Positions 17,505 to 31,296 are shown, counted from the first letter of the stretch. The stretch is 45,875 nt of DNA from Hyphomicrobiales bacterium (GCA_021775615.1 JAJFHL010000243.1:1-45875), one strand, 5' to 3'. Notes: generated by a model from the letters alone, not told the origin. Numbers and translations are program-made.

Positions 17505-18418
17505 GCGGCGCTGCAACAGATCCTAATGACAGACCGCGTGAGGGCGTTTGCTGGGCACTTGTTGCGGTACTGACCGCCAGTATGATCCTGGCGCTGCCGA
17601 AATGGGTCGGCGGAGACCTCTCGCCCTATCAGATCACTCTGCTGCGTTACCTGAGCGGTTTTGCGATAATTGCGCCGTTTTTCGTCTATTCCGGCGTGGT
17701 GGGCGTTGCCGGGGATGCGGCACCTGCGTCCCGGCGCACATTCGTCCTGCACGGGGTGCGTGCCCTTCTGGCGGTAACCCGCATCTCGTGTTTTTTCTAT
17801 GCCGTGACGCATATGCCATTCGCCAATGCCCAGGCAATAATCCTCACCAACGGTGTGTTCATGATTGTCTTTGCCGCGCTGCTGCTGCGCGAGAGCGTCC
17901 GGCCGATGACGCTTGTTGCGGCGGGGTTCTGTTTTGTCGGTGCGATTGTCGCCGCCGAGCCGGACTGGCAGTCGGGCGGGTTCCTGTCCTACGGCGCCGG
18001 CGCCGCCCTGGCGGGCGCGGCGCTGTGGGGCATCGAGGCGGTGATCATCAGGTATACCGCCGTCAGAGACAGCGCGGTGCGCATCGTGTTCGCGGTCAAT
18101 CTGATCGCACTGTTGCTGGTGCTGGTTCCCGGCATGCTGGTCTGGACGCCGCTCACCGCCGCGCAGTGGCTGCCACTGCTTCTCATCGGTCCGCTGGCGA
18201 TCATGACCCAGATGTCCAATGTCATGGCCTTTCGCGTCGCCAATGCCCATTTGCTGGCGCCGTTCCGCTATGCTTCGGTTGTTTTCGCCCTTGTGATCGG
18301 CTGGTTCGTGTTCGGCGAATGGCCAACCGTGTGGGGCCTTGTTGGCATTTCGATCATCATTGTCAGCGGGATTATTCTGACCGTTAATGTGGGCAATGCG
18401 CCGCGCCGGCTTGCATGA
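17501..18418 (+). CDS. DMT-superfamily transporter, EamA type
   Basis: 305 aa with about ten hydrophobic segments arranged as two EamA repeats (about residues 18-145 and 165-297). It is an inner-membrane carrier of the drug/metabolite family; members export amino acids, purines or other small metabolites, and nothing here fixes the substrate. The start is GTG 17501, overlapping the tpiA stop as GTGA, so expression is tied to tpiA. A frame covering much of the same DNA in another phase is a shadow without membrane character. Confidence 0.88.
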   Translation: MSGAATDPNDRPREGVCWALVAVLTASMILALPKWVGGDLSPYQITLLRYLSGFAIIAPFFVYSGVVGVAGDAAPASRRTFVLHGVRALLAVTRISCFFYAVTHMPFANAQAIILTNGVFMIVFAALLLRESVRPMTLVAAGFCFVGAIVAAEPDWQSGGFLSYGAGAALAGAALWGIEAVIIRYTAVRDSAVRIVFAVNLIALLLVLVPGMLVWTPLTAAQWLPLLLIGPLAIMTQMSNVMAFRVANAHLLAPFRYASVVFALVIGWFVFGEWPTVWGLVGISIIIVSGIILTVNVGNAPRRLA

Positions 18419-18470
18419 TCCGGTCGCCTGCCGCGAAACCGGCCAAATTGTTTGCTTTTTGTCTGATTTG

Positions 18471-18500
18471 TTGTAAAAGCCCGTCACGAACTCTTATATG
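18471..18500 (+). promoter_or_regulatory. possible secG promoter
   Basis: TTGTAA (18471-18476) is followed after 17-18 bp by TTATAT/TATATG (18494-18500). The element lies about 55 bp before the secG ATG in an AT-richer stretch. The fit to sigma-70 is moderate. Confidence 0.4.
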
Positions 18501-18554
18501 ATTGTTTTTGGCGAAGAGAGTTCCTGCTCACTCGCAAATCGGGTCTGAAATTCC

Positions 18555-18944
18555 ATGACGTCTGTCGTGCTCATCATTCATTTGATTATCGCCCTGGCGC
18601 TTGTCGCGCTTGTCCTGCTGCAGCGTTCCGAAGGCGGTGCGCTGGGCATTGGGGGCGGCGGCGGTGGAGGCGGCGGTCTGTTCACGGGCCGTGGCGCCGC
18701 GAACATGCTGACCCGGTCGACTGCGGTTCTGGCAGGCGTGTTTTTCGCCACGTCGATACTTCTGACCATCCTGGCGCGCCAGGAGCTGGCGCCGACATCG
18801 GCTTTTGACGGCGTGCAAACGGTTCCGGGGCAGCAGACCCCCGGCGAACAGCCGTCCGATACGCCTGGCGACGTCAAGTTGCCCGATATCGGAAACATCC
18901 AGAGCGATGAGCCTTCCGAGCCGCAGGTTCCGGTTTCCGAGTAG
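18555..18944 (+). CDS. secG: preprotein translocase subunit SecG
   Basis: 129 aa. Two membrane segments, about residues 3-22 and 54-73, flank a cytoplasmic loop with VLLQRSEGGALGIG, typical of SecG; the loop then has nine glycines in a row (33-41). The tail after residue 80 is Pro/Glu-rich and acidic, as in other alphaproteobacterial SecG. SecG joins SecYE and aids SecA-driven export. tpiA-secG-pyrG is a conserved order in this class; here a DMT transporter gene sits between tpiA and secG. Confidence 0.94.
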   Translation: MTSVVLIIHLIIALALVALVLLQRSEGGALGIGGGGGGGGGLFTGRGAANMLTRSTAVLAGVFFATSILLTILARQELAPTSAFDGVQTVPGQQTPGEQPSDTPGDVKLPDIGNIQSDEPSEPQVPVSE

Positions 18945-19079
18945 GGCGCGGCGAAGGGCGTAACGGCGGTCTGCCGTGAACGGCTGTCGCAAACGGTCTT
19001 TGAGCTGTCGTGCAATGTTCCATGCTCTGGTGCCGGTGAAATCTCCTGCGGAAATCGTGACCGGCGACAACAATCCCTC

Positions 19080-19107
19080 TTTCCACCCAAACCGACTCGT
19101 GTATAAC
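19080..19107 (+). promoter_or_regulatory. possible pyrG promoter close to the start codon
   Basis: TTTCCA (19080-19085), 16 bp, TATAAC (19102-19107). The -10 differs from consensus at one base. A transcript starting about 7 bp later would have only a few untranslated bases before ATG 19117, so it would be nearly leaderless. This is a reading of the sequence only. Confidence 0.35.
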
Positions 19108-19110
19108 TGA

Positions 19111-20745
<1,635 letters not shown>

Positions 20746-20844
20746 CGCTTTCACCGGCGGGTTGCCGAACGGATTGGTCTTGCGCGACCAATGTCGTAAA
20801 AGCGGGCGCGCTAATCGGCTTTTCAAGAACCGGAGTGTTTGAAG

Positions 20845-23310
20845 GTGCATTCGCCTTTTTCTGAAACGGCCAGACCTGCGTATCGAATTGCGGTTTTTGC
20901 CGCGCTGGCGACCGTGTTTTTCGTCTTGTTCGCTTCGAGCTTTGAGGCAAGGGCCCAGGTCGAGCGCAAGCTCGAAGAGTGGAAAGCGGAGATCAGCGAG
21001 ACGGAAGCCAAGCTCATCCGTCCGGATCTGTCGGACAGTGACATCGATAAACTGCGCAACCGGCTGGAGGAAATCCGAGCTGCCGCGCTGCAGACAATCG
21101 AGGGCCTGAAGCCGGAACTGCAAAATTTTGAAAGCCGGGCGGAACAGCTCAAGCGACCGGAAGACGGTCCTGAGGAGGCCCAGAGCCTCGTTGAGGAGCG
21201 CGCCGAGGTTGAAGCGAAGCTCGCGACGCTGAAGTCCGTCATCAAGCAGTTCGAGGTTCTGGCGCTGGTGGCGAGCCAGGTGTCGGGACGCGCCGCCGAA
21301 CTGCAGCGTACACGCTTCTTGCAGCGGATCTTTGAACCGGGCCCCTCCATCGTCGGCCCGCGGTTCTGGATCGAAGGCCTCGGACACTCGACGGCCCTCT
21401 ATGAGACGCTCCAGTTCATCGTAAAGAACTGGTTTCGCGACACCTCCGAAACGCAGACGTTCTATGGCTGGTTGATACGTATCGCGCTTCTGGCTCTGGC
21501 CTGGGCGCTCATCTGGCCGGTGCGGTTACGGGTCCAGAGGCTGATCGGTCCCAATCTTCGAGACAGCGAACCCAGCCTCCTGGACCGCTTGTGGCGCGCC
21601 GTCTATCTGCCTCTTACAAACAGTATATTCGTGGCTCTTGCCTTTGGAATCATCATTGTCATCGCGGACCGTTTTACCGATGTCCTCTCACTGCGCATCG
21701 GGCAGCTCGCCGCCGTCGCCATGGCCGCGTTTTTGTGGTTCGTTTTCCTCTCATCGATGAGCCGGGGCGTGCTCGCTCCCGGCGCGCCGCCGTGGCGGCT
21801 TCCGACGATGGGCGACCAGCTGGCGATCAAGCTGAACCGGCTGCTGACACTGATGGCCGCCGTATTCGCGATCAACGTATTCATGAGCCAGCTCAGCTCG
21901 CTGCTCAACCTGCCGGTCGCGTTCACTGCCATGCAGGCAGGGGTCTTGAGTGCGCTGGTGACCGCGGTGCTCGCCGCCATGCTGTTCACCGTCGGGCGAG
22001 GGTCGCTGAATGAAGACGGTGAACCCGTGGCGCCGGTGGTGCTTGCGGAGCCCGGACTGTTCACCTGGATCGCACGCCTCCGGTGGCTTTTGTGGCTGGT
22101 CGTGTTCGTCAATGTCGGCGCTCTGTTCCTGGGCTATATTGCCCTTGCGTCATTCCTGAGCGAGCAGGTCATCATCACAGGGGTGCTGTTTGCGGGCGCC
22201 TACCTTCTGCATCTGCTGGCCGACGAAGCCCTGACTTCTGGGTTGGCCAAGGACCTGGTGCTCGGCCGGTTCCTCCGGCGGACCTTTTCAATGAGCACCC
22301 GGGCGGTGGAGCGGCTTGGTCTCGTATTGATCACCGTTGCCGATGTCGTGCTGCTGCTTTTGGTTGCCCCCCTCGTTGTGTTGCAATGGACAGTGACGTG
22401 GATCGACCTCAAGAGCTGGCTCACGGTGGCGTTCTTCGGCTTCCGCGTCGGCGATGTCACCATTTCACCATCGTCGATCCTGATTGCGGTTGCGGTCTTC
22501 GGCCTGGTGTTCCTGATGACGCGGCTCATCGTGCGCTGGCTCGACCAGAGGATGCTGCGGCGCACGAAACTTGACCGCGGCATCAGGGATTCGATTCGAA
22601 CGGCGGCCAGCTATGCCGGCGTGATCATTGCCGCGCTGATTGCGGCGTCCTACGCCGGGCTGGACTTTACCAATCTCGCGATCGTTGCCGGCGCCTTGTC
22701 GGTCGGCATCGGTTTCGGCCTGCAGAGCATCGTCAATAATTTCGTGTCCGGCCTGATCCTGCTGGCCGAGCGTCCAATTCGCGTCGGCGACTGGATTATT
22801 GTGGGCGGTGATGAGGGAACGGTGCGCAAGATCAATGTCCGGTCCACTGAGATCGAAACCTTCGACCGCTCAACGGTGATCGTACCGAATTCGACGCTGA
22901 TCACCAGTTCGGTCCATAACTGGACGCACCGCGACAAGATGGGCCGACTGAGGATTCCGCTCGGTGTTGCCTATGATTCAGACCCGGAACGGGTCGAGGA
23001 AATCCTCCTTGAGATCGCCGAGGCAGAGAGTATGGTGCTGCGGTCGCCGGGACCATATGTCTATTTCAAGGATTTCGGCGCCAGCTCGCTGGACTTCGAA
23101 CTGCGGTGCTACATCTTCGATGTCGACGAGATGCTCACCGTCCTGAGCAAGCTGCGCTTCGCCATTTTCAGACGCCTGAAAGAGGAGGGTATTGAAATCC
23201 CGTTCCCGCAGCAGGACGTGCACTTCAAGGATATGGAGCGGTTTGAGAAGGCGATGGTGTCCGCGACGCCGGCCCGAACCACCACCAGGCGCACTCGGGA
23301 GAAACCGTAG
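20845..23310 (+). CDS. MscS-family mechanosensitive channel with DUF3772-like N-terminus
   Basis: 821 aa from GTG 20845, chosen because GGAG (20832-20835) lies 9 bp upstream; the in-frame TTG at 20839 is too close to it. A signal peptide ends near SFEARAQ. A periplasmic coiled-coil region (about residues 35-150, rich in Glu, Lys and Leu, DUF3772-like) follows, then about eight to eleven membrane helices, and the MscS core with GLQSIVNNFVSGLILLAERP, the beta domain (GDWIIVGGDEGTVRKI) and VPNSTLI. This is the large MscK-like type. It would open on membrane tension to release solutes during osmotic downshift. Its stop overlaps the next gene by one base. Confidence 0.9.
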   Translation: MHSPFSETARPAYRIAVFAALATVFFVLFASSFEARAQVERKLEEWKAEISETEAKLIRPDLSDSDIDKLRNRLEEIRAAALQTIEGLKPELQNFESRAEQLKRPEDGPEEAQSLVEERAEVEAKLATLKSVIKQFEVLALVASQVSGRAAELQRTRFLQRIFEPGPSIVGPRFWIEGLGHSTALYETLQFIVKNWFRDTSETQTFYGWLIRIALLALAWALIWPVRLRVQRLIGPNLRDSEPSLLDRLWRAVYLPLTNSIFVALAFGIIIVIADRFTDVLSLRIGQLAAVAMAAFLWFVFLSSMSRGVLAPGAPPWRLPTMGDQLAIKLNRLLTLMAAVFAINVFMSQLSSLLNLPVAFTAMQAGVLSALVTAVLAAMLFTVGRGSLNEDGEPVAPVVLAEPGLFTWIARLRWLLWLVVFVNVGALFLGYIALASFLSEQVIITGVLFAGAYLLHLLADEALTSGLAKDLVLGRFLRRTFSMSTRAVERLGLVLITVADVVLLLLVAPLVVLQWTVTWIDLKSWLTVAFFGFRVGDVTISPSSILIAVAVFGLVFLMTRLIVRWLDQRMLRRTKLDRGIRDSIRTAASYAGVIIAALIAASYAGLDFTNLAIVAGALSVGIGFGLQSIVNNFVSGLILLAERPIRVGDWIIVGGDEGTVRKINVRSTEIETFDRSTVIVPNSTLITSSVHNWTHRDKMGRLRIPLGVAYDSDPERVEEILLEIAEAESMVLRSPGPYVYFKDFGASSLDFELRCYIFDVDEMLTVLSKLRFAIFRRLKEEGIEIPFPQQDVHFKDMERFEKAMVSATPARTTTRRTREKP

Positions 23311-24179
23311 TGAACCGCGGCATCGATCACCTGGTGCTGTGCGTCAACGATCTGGAACGGGCGCGGGCGTTTTATGCGGGGCTCGGGTTTACCCTGACAC
23401 CGCCGGCGCAACACCCGTTCGGCACGGCGAACAGTCTGGTGCAGATGGATGGCAACTTCATTGAACTTCTCAGTGTTGCGGATGCATCCATCATCACGCC
23501 GCCGGCGCCGGGACATTTCAGTTTCGCCCATCACAACAAGGCCTATCTCGAGGCCGGTGAAGGCTGCTCGATGATTGTCTTCGAGGGTCATGACGCGCGT
23601 TCCGACCAGGCGGAGTTCAAGCTCAAGCAACTTGACACTTATGAGCCGTTCGATTTCTCGCGCACTGCAAAGCTACCCGGCGGAGAAGAGGTAACGGTCG
23701 GCTTTTCACTCGCCTTTGTGACCCACCGCGATATGCCAGGCACCGCGTTCTTCACCTGCCAGCAGCATGCGCCGCAGTATTTCTGGAAGGCGGAGTATCA
23801 GACCCATGCAAACACGGCACGGATCATTCGGGCGGCGGTCATGGTGGCGGACGACCCGCACCACTATGCGGAGTTCTACCGCGCCCTGCTGGGAACCGAT
23901 GCTGTGACGGAAACGCCTTACGGCCTGCGGGCGGCGACCGCTCGAGGCGAGGTTCGGGTGATGTCGCCGGATGCTTATCTGAATGCGTTTGGCGCAAGCA
24001 GTGTCCCCGGGCCCGGGGCGGACGCAAGGTTTTGCGCGATGGTTATCGAGGTAACAGACCTCGGCGCCGCGATGCGCAGCACTCAGGCAGGTGGAATGGT
24101 TGCGGAACAGTCCTCGGGGGTGGTCCGCATTCCCGCTTCGCACGCCTTCGGCGTTGATATTGAGTTTGTCGAGCCGTAG
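23310..24179 (+). CDS. VOC family protein (glyoxalase-like, Glyoxalase_3 type)
   Basis: 289 aa from GTG 23310, which shares a base with the preceding TAG stop. It starts RGIDHLVLCVNDLERARAFYAGLGF, the beta-alpha-beta-beta-beta unit with metal-ligand-like His7, followed by a long middle part with FFTCQQHAPQYFW, and a second module after residue 170 (ADDPHHYAEFYRALLG). This resembles the glyoxalase-like domain proteins of alphaproteobacteria whose reaction is unknown. A metal-dependent dioxygenase, isomerase or lyase is possible. It is probably in one operon with the channel gene before it and the thioesterase after it. Confidence 0.85.
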   Translation: MNRGIDHLVLCVNDLERARAFYAGLGFTLTPPAQHPFGTANSLVQMDGNFIELLSVADASIITPPAPGHFSFAHHNKAYLEAGEGCSMIVFEGHDARSDQAEFKLKQLDTYEPFDFSRTAKLPGGEEVTVGFSLAFVTHRDMPGTAFFTCQQHAPQYFWKAEYQTHANTARIIRAAVMVADDPHHYAEFYRALLGTDAVTETPYGLRAATARGEVRVMSPDAYLNAFGASSVPGPGADARFCAMVIEVTDLGAAMRSTQAGGMVAEQSSGVVRIPASHAFGVDIEFVEP

Positions 24180-24206
24180 CTGCTCGAAGAAGCCCGGAGT
24201 TGTGCG

Positions 24207-24653
24207 ATGGATGGCGAGCATCTGAGCGGAGTGGACCGGTTGCGCGCCATTATCGATGGCCGCCGTTCTGCACCTTATGGCGCCCTGGTCGGGTTTCGGC
24301 CCGTGGAAGTCGGCGAGGGCAGGGTGGTATTCGAGGGCGTGCCCGGCGAGCAGCACTACAACCCGCAAGGCATTGTCCACGGAGGATATGCGGCATCGAT
24401 CCTCGACAGCTGCATGGGATGCGCGGTCGAGACCATGCTGGAGGCTGGCGTCAGCTACACCACCGTCGAGCTCAAGGTGAATTTCGTGCGTGCGATGACT
24501 GCGGCAACCGGCACCGTGCGTGCGATCGGCACGTCCATTCATACCGGCCGCAGGATGGCGACCTCCGAGGGGCGATTGCTCGACGGCGACGGCCGTCTGC
24601 TCGCTCACGGATCCACCACGTGCATGGTCATGCAGATGTCCCGTTCGGGATAA
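24207..24653 (+). CDS. PaaI-type hotdog thioesterase
   Basis: 148 aa. The hotdog fold signature includes YNPQGIVHGGYAASILDSCMG with the HGG loop at 58-60 and a following acidic residue, Asp67, as in PaaI-type acyl-CoA thioesterases, then SYTTVELKVNFVRA. It hydrolyses acyl- or aryl-CoA thioesters in the cytosol; the substrate is unknown. It lies 27 bp after the VOC gene and 16 bp before the ureohydrolase-like gene, so these are likely co-transcribed. Confidence 0.9.
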   Translation: MDGEHLSGVDRLRAIIDGRRSAPYGALVGFRPVEVGEGRVVFEGVPGEQHYNPQGIVHGGYAASILDSCMGCAVETMLEAGVSYTTVELKVNFVRAMTAATGTVRAIGTSIHTGRRMATSEGRLLDGDGRLLAHGSTTCMVMQMSRSG

Positions 24654-24669
24654 GTCAGGAGTTCGGGCA

Positions 24670-25620
24670 ATGGCTGAAACAACACATCTCGACAGCGCGT
24701 ACTTCACCCCGGTGCGTGGTTTCCTGGACCTTCCGAACAGTATGGTGCTTGACGGAGCGCGTGCAGCACTCGTCGGCGTTCCGTTCGACATGGGAGTGGC
24801 CCGAGTGCGGGTTGGCTCGCGTCTCGGGCCCGGTGCAATCCGCGAGCACAGCGAGATCCTGGATTTATTCGATCCCATGCAGCCGAAACTGGATATCCGT
24901 GAGGCGCTCGGGCTAATCGACTGCGGTGACGTTGTTGTCTGGCCCGGCGAGCGCGAGAAATCATGGGAGGCCATCGAAACGGCGTTCGGGCAGATCACCG
25001 GTGCCGGCACCGTGCCCGTCAGCTTCGGTGGCGACGGCTCGGTGTCCTTTCCCCAGGCACGCGCCGTTGCGAAGCGTCATGACGGCCTGGTGCTCCTGCA
25101 TTTCGACGCCCACACGGATGCTTACCCGCCTCCCGAACAGGGCGCTCACACCACAGGGACCACATTCACCTATGCGGCGGCACAAGGCGTCTTCGATACC
25201 GAACGCAGCTTTCACATTGGAGCACGAGGCCCGGTGTCCACACCGAGCGTGTTCGAGCACACCAGATCACTCGGGTACCGGCTCATTCCCGATGGCGAAA
25301 TGCGCGCCCGGGGTTTCGACGAGGTGATTGCGGAGGTCAAATCGGTGATCGGCGGCCAGCCGGTCTATCTGTGCTGGGATATGGACTTCTATGATCCGTC
25401 CTGCGCGCCGGCGGTATGCAACCCCACCTGGGGCGGCATCTCGGCGCGGGAGGGATTCGAGATTATCCGCGCTCTTGAAGGCTTGAACATCGTTGCGGTG
25501 GACATCAACACGGTAAGCCCGCCGCATGATGCAAACGGCATGACGGCGATGCTTGCCGGCCAGACGGCGCTTGAGTGCCTTTACGTTCTTGCGCGCACCA
25601 TTGGCGGGTCGGCAGACTAA
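24670..25620 (+). CDS. ureohydrolase (arginase/agmatinase) family protein with altered metal and substrate sites
   Basis: 316 aa from ATG 24670, with AGGAG 9 bp upstream; an open frame extends back to 24520 inside the thioesterase gene. The fold is clear: [24 protein letters not shown] (146-150) and DMDFYDP (237-243) keep the central aspartates and histidine of the binuclear manganese site. Two usual residues are changed: the first metal ligand in GGDHS is glycine (GGDGS, 120-124), and the late DVVEVNP stretch reads DINTVSP with Thr281 where substrate-binding Glu is expected. The protein could use a single metal, act on a different guanidino or amide substrate, or be inactive. Calling it agmatinase would be premature. 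It converges with queF, overlapping by 4 bp. Confidence 0.85.
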   Translation: MAETTHLDSAYFTPVRGFLDLPNSMVLDGARAALVGVPFDMGVARVRVGSRLGPGAIREHSEILDLFDPMQPKLDIREALGLIDCGDVVVWPGEREKSWEAIETAFGQITGAGTVPVSFGGDGSVSFPQARAVAKRHDGLVLLHFDAHTDAYPPPEQGAHTTGTTFTYAAAQGVFDTERSFHIGARGPVSTPSVFEHTRSLGYRLIPDGEMRARGFDEVIAEVKSVIGGQPVYLCWDMDFYDPSCAPAVCNPTWGGISAREGFEIIRALEGLNIVAVDINTVSPPHDANGMTAMLAGQTALECLYVLARTIGGSAD

Positions 25621-26078
25621 CCGCGGCCGCGATATGGCGGTACGCCGGTGTCGGGCAGCCAGATGTCTTTCGGTGGAGCGCCGGTTTGCCAGAAGACATC
25701 GATCGGCATGCCGCCGCGCGGGTACCAGTAACCACCGATGCGAAGCCAGTGCGGCTCGAGAAGGCCATTCAGACGCCTGCCGATGCCCACCGTGCAGTCC
25801 TCGTGAAAGGCGCCGTGATTGCGGAATGCGCCGAGGTAGAGCTTCAGCGACTTCGATTCAACCAGCCATTCATGCGGCACGTAATCGATCACAAGGTGGG
25901 CGAAGTCAGGCTGGCCGGTCACCGGGCACAATGACGTGAACTCGGGGCAGGTGAAGCGGGTCACATACTGACTATCGGCATGAGGGTTCGCCACGCGCTC
26001 GAGAATCGCTTCTTCCGGAGATGCGGGCAGGGCGGTGTGTTCGCCCAGTTGCTTGAGGTCGCTGGTGTCCATTGTCAT
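25617..26078 (-). CDS. queF: NADPH-dependent 7-cyano-7-deazaguanine reductase QueF
   Basis: 153 aa, the short unimodular type. It reduces preQ0 to preQ1 in queuosine tRNA modification. Nucleophile Cys51 in [12 protein letters not shown] and Asp58 are present, followed by the QueF motif ESKSLKLY (74-81) and FHEDC with the glutamate. ATG 26078 gives two extra residues relative to ATG 26072; either is possible. No preQ1 riboswitch is visible in the 97 bp upstream, and the other queuosine genes are not in the window. Confidence 0.95.
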   Translation of the reverse strand: MTMDTSDLKQLGEHTALPASPEEAILERVANPHADSQYVTRFTCPEFTSLCPVTGQPDFAHLVIDYVPHEWLVESKSLKLYLGAFRNHGAFHEDCTVGIGRRLNGLLEPHWLRIGGYWYPRGGMPIDVFWQTGAPPKDIWLPDTGVPPYRGRG

Positions 26079-26175
26079 GGGTGGGCTGATAGCTGCCTGG
26101 ACGCCTCAGCGCAAGCCCTCTGCACGTCCCGAATGTGGCATGTGTCCCGCCTGATCGGGATCGACAGCCTCGGAC

Positions 26176-27888
26176 TCAGCCTTGCGACGACCTGGCATCG
26201 ATCATTGCGGCCCGCGAAGGAGAGGCTTGTCCGCCTGGATTTGTGCCGGCCCTTGCGCCCGTGGCCGCGCGGCCGCCTGCGGCGGGCCGGCCAACGGTCT
26301 TTTCAAGCTCATCGGCCAATCGCAGTGCGAGCGCCAGTATGGTCAAGGTGGGGTTGGCCCAACCACCGGTCGGGAACACCGAACTGCCGGCGACGTACAG
26401 GTTGTTCAGGCCGTGCACCCGGCAGTGGGCGTCCACCACGCCGTGACGCGGGCTCGACGCCATGCGTGTTGTACCGATGTGGTGATAGCCGCCAATCGGA
26501 TGGTTGCTGATAAGCGGATCCGTCTCCCAGACCGGGCCGCCATCCGACAGCCATGGGCTGGTTTCAAGGTGTCCAAGATCGCAGCGGCGCAGTTCCTGGT
26601 CAAAAACCGACATCAGGGTCGACACGGTGCGCTTGTCGACATCGCTGAAACGCCAGTCGAGCGCCAGCCTGGGCATTCCCAGGGCATCGGTCTCCCCGGT
26701 CAGGGTGACGCGGCTGTCCGGATTGGGCGCCTGCTCGGCCCGGACGACAACGTAAACATTGTCATGGTTGCGGTTCACAGAGTTCCAGCGATACAGGTGC
26801 TTGAAACGCTCGCGGGCCCGCACGGAACCCTGTCGGACCAGAAGCCACAGCGACCGGCCGAGCCGGTTGGGCGGCAGCCGTTCCTTGAGTGTGCGATAGA
26901 CGCGTTTGTGCAGAACCAGCCTGTCGTCGGCGTGCTGGCGGACCGACAGGCTGAGGGAGGTGTTGAGAAGGCCTGCGCGTTCCTGCAAAGCCTCCGAGCC
27001 GCGCAGCAGTGCGGCATAGCGGTGACCTCCGTGGCGCTGGAGCCGCGGGAACATGTCGAGCAGCTGTCCGATCCTCTGCGAGCGAACATGGGCGCCGCGT
27101 GCGCGTGGGTGTTCCATAAAGAAGCGGCCGACCAGATCGTTCGTGTTTCCCAGCCCGTTCTTCTGGACATCGTTGGATGAAAGCAGGAGGCGTGGATTTT
27201 CCATTCCACCCGCTGCCAGCACGTAAGCCTTGGCCGCAATGGTTCCGCGCCCGCCGCGCAGATTGGCGATCCTGACCCCTTCGATTGCCGTTCCGGCGGG
27301 ATTCGACTGGATGTTGACGACGGTCGCATGCAACAGGATCCTGGCATTCGGCGCGTTGACCAGATCTGCGCACCGACGGATCGTGAAACGCTCGGACTGT
27401 TCGTCGAACTGCCAGAATGCGGCGCGCAGCAAACGTGAATCGAACGGCTCGGAGTGATGGCCCAGTTGTTCCGCCATATTGTCAGAACCGTATATTTCGG
27501 CGACATCCAGCTGACGCTGCGCGCGCGCATAATATGGTGCGAGGGCTGATTTCTCGAACGGCCAGCCCGAGTGCGGTATCCAGCTGCGACGGTCAAAGTC
27601 GATGCGGTCGAGTTGAGCGACACGGCCGCCCCAGATCGATGTCGTGCCGCCAAAAAAGCGCAATCTGGAATCGACAAGCGGGTAATAAGGGTAACCGATG
27701 GAGGTTCCCTCCGCCATGTCCTGGACCGTGGACTCATAGTCGGTGCCGCCGCTTTCCAGCACGCAGACTTCAATTCCGGCAGCCACCATTTGACGGGCGA
27801 GAGTGATTCCCGCCGCACCGGCACCGATGATGCAAACTTCCGTTTCGACGGAGATGCCTTCGTTGCAGGTGTCGAAGTCTTCAAGCAT
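26176..27888 (-). CDS. GMC-family FAD-dependent oxidoreductase
   Basis: 570 aa. The N-terminal FAD fold has GAGAAG (22-27) and VCVLESGGTD ending the second strand with Glu45. The C-terminal GMC domain has HHIGTTRM, with the conserved His pair region, and YVAGSSVFPTGGWANPTLT. There is no signal peptide, so the enzyme is cytosolic or peripherally membrane-bound. The family oxidises alcohols, sugars or sterols; the substrate is not readable. The polysaccharide flippase gene across a 600-bp gap hints at a sugar link but is on the other strand. A large plus-strand frame over the 3' half is a shadow. Confidence 0.9.
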   Translation of the reverse strand: MLEDFDTCNEGISVETEVCIIGAGAAGITLARQMVAAGIEVCVLESGGTDYESTVQDMAEGTSIGYPYYPLVDSRLRFFGGTTSIWGGRVAQLDRIDFDRRSWIPHSGWPFEKSALAPYYARAQRQLDVAEIYGSDNMAEQLGHHSEPFDSRLLRAAFWQFDEQSERFTIRRCADLVNAPNARILLHATVVNIQSNPAGTAIEGVRIANLRGGRGTIAAKAYVLAAGGMENPRLLLSSNDVQKNGLGNTNDLVGRFFMEHPRARGAHVRSQRIGQLLDMFPRLQRHGGHRYAALLRGSEALQERAGLLNTSLSLSVRQHADDRLVLHKRVYRTLKERLPPNRLGRSLWLLVRQGSVRARERFKHLYRWNSVNRNHDNVYVVVRAEQAPNPDSRVTLTGETDALGMPRLALDWRFSDVDKRTVSTLMSVFDQELRRCDLGHLETSPWLSDGGPVWETDPLISNHPIGGYHHIGTTRMASSPRHGVVDAHCRVHGLNNLYVAGSSVFPTGGWANPTLTILALALRLADELEKTVGRPAAGGRAATGARAGTNPGGQASPSRAAMIDARSSQG

Positions 27889-28488
27889 CCGTGGGCCCGT
27901 CCTGATATACCTCTGAGACTGAGCGGTCGTGTGCGCTTACGGTCAACTGCATGAACATCATACGGTTTTGAATGCCCTGTGGTTTTGATCCAAGTGACAT
28001 ATTCTGCGGTGTGTGACTTGTCCTCCAGAGTGTCATTTTATCTGAAATTCGCCGGCACGGTGCGCCGGTGGTGGAATTTGAGTTAATCATAAAGAGCATT
28101 GCGGCAACTGCCGGGCAGGCATACGTCTGTCGCATCTCCATACATACCGTTTGCAATAGGGTCCCCGGTGGCTGGAGGTATCGACATGGTCGTGCGACGG
28201 CCAGCATACTTTGCGACGCGCACATGAGTTCTCGGACTAGGTTCTGCGGTCATCATCATGATGATGACCGCAGAACCTAGTTGGGGAGACGCGCCGCATG
28301 CGGCAATTCACGGTTTTTCAATTCTGTCATCATCCGCGTGAGTTTCTCTCGCCGTGCCTCCGGTTGCCGTGCGATGTGAACGGGGATTGTAAGTCAGGTG
28401 CTGCATCGCATACATAGATGCAGGTGGGCGCTGTTTGGTTACGCGTTGCGGTGCCACGGTCGCGTAAGCTTCCAAAGACGGGCAACTG
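27889..28488. other. 600-bp non-coding gap between divergent GMC and flippase genes
   Basis: No credible protein gene lies here; short frames have no recognisable content or ribosome sites. It holds a small hairpin CCGGC/GCCGG (28052-28068) and the perfect palindrome listed separately. It is more AT-rich than its neighbours and must contain the promoters of both flanking genes, but I cannot pick -35/-10 pairs with confidence. Confidence 0.6.
28236..28281. repeat. perfect 46-bp palindrome
   Basis: The left arm begins ACTAGGTTCTGCGGTCATC at 28236 and the right arm ends CCGCAGAACCTAGT at 28281. The two 23-bp arms match exactly with no spacer, centred on CATCATCATGATGATG. No T-run follows, so it is not a plain terminator. 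It lies about 350 bp from the GMC start and 207 bp before the flippase start. Confidence 0.9.
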
Positions 28489-31207
<2,719 letters not shown>

Positions 31208-31296
31208 GCGATCGCCAGACAGAGGCGGCCGTAAGGGAATATTTACCCGCAGCCGTTTAGCTGGTGAGATCACACTGAAAGCACCGGCAAGCCGCA

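Noticed and set aside
24180-24206. Terminator between the VOC gene and the thioesterase
   Set aside because: The gap is 27 bp with no hairpin; the genes are more likely co-transcribed.
26145-26160. Hairpin TCCCG/CGGGA after the GMC gene
   Set aside because: The stem is only 5 bp and no T-run follows on the minus strand.
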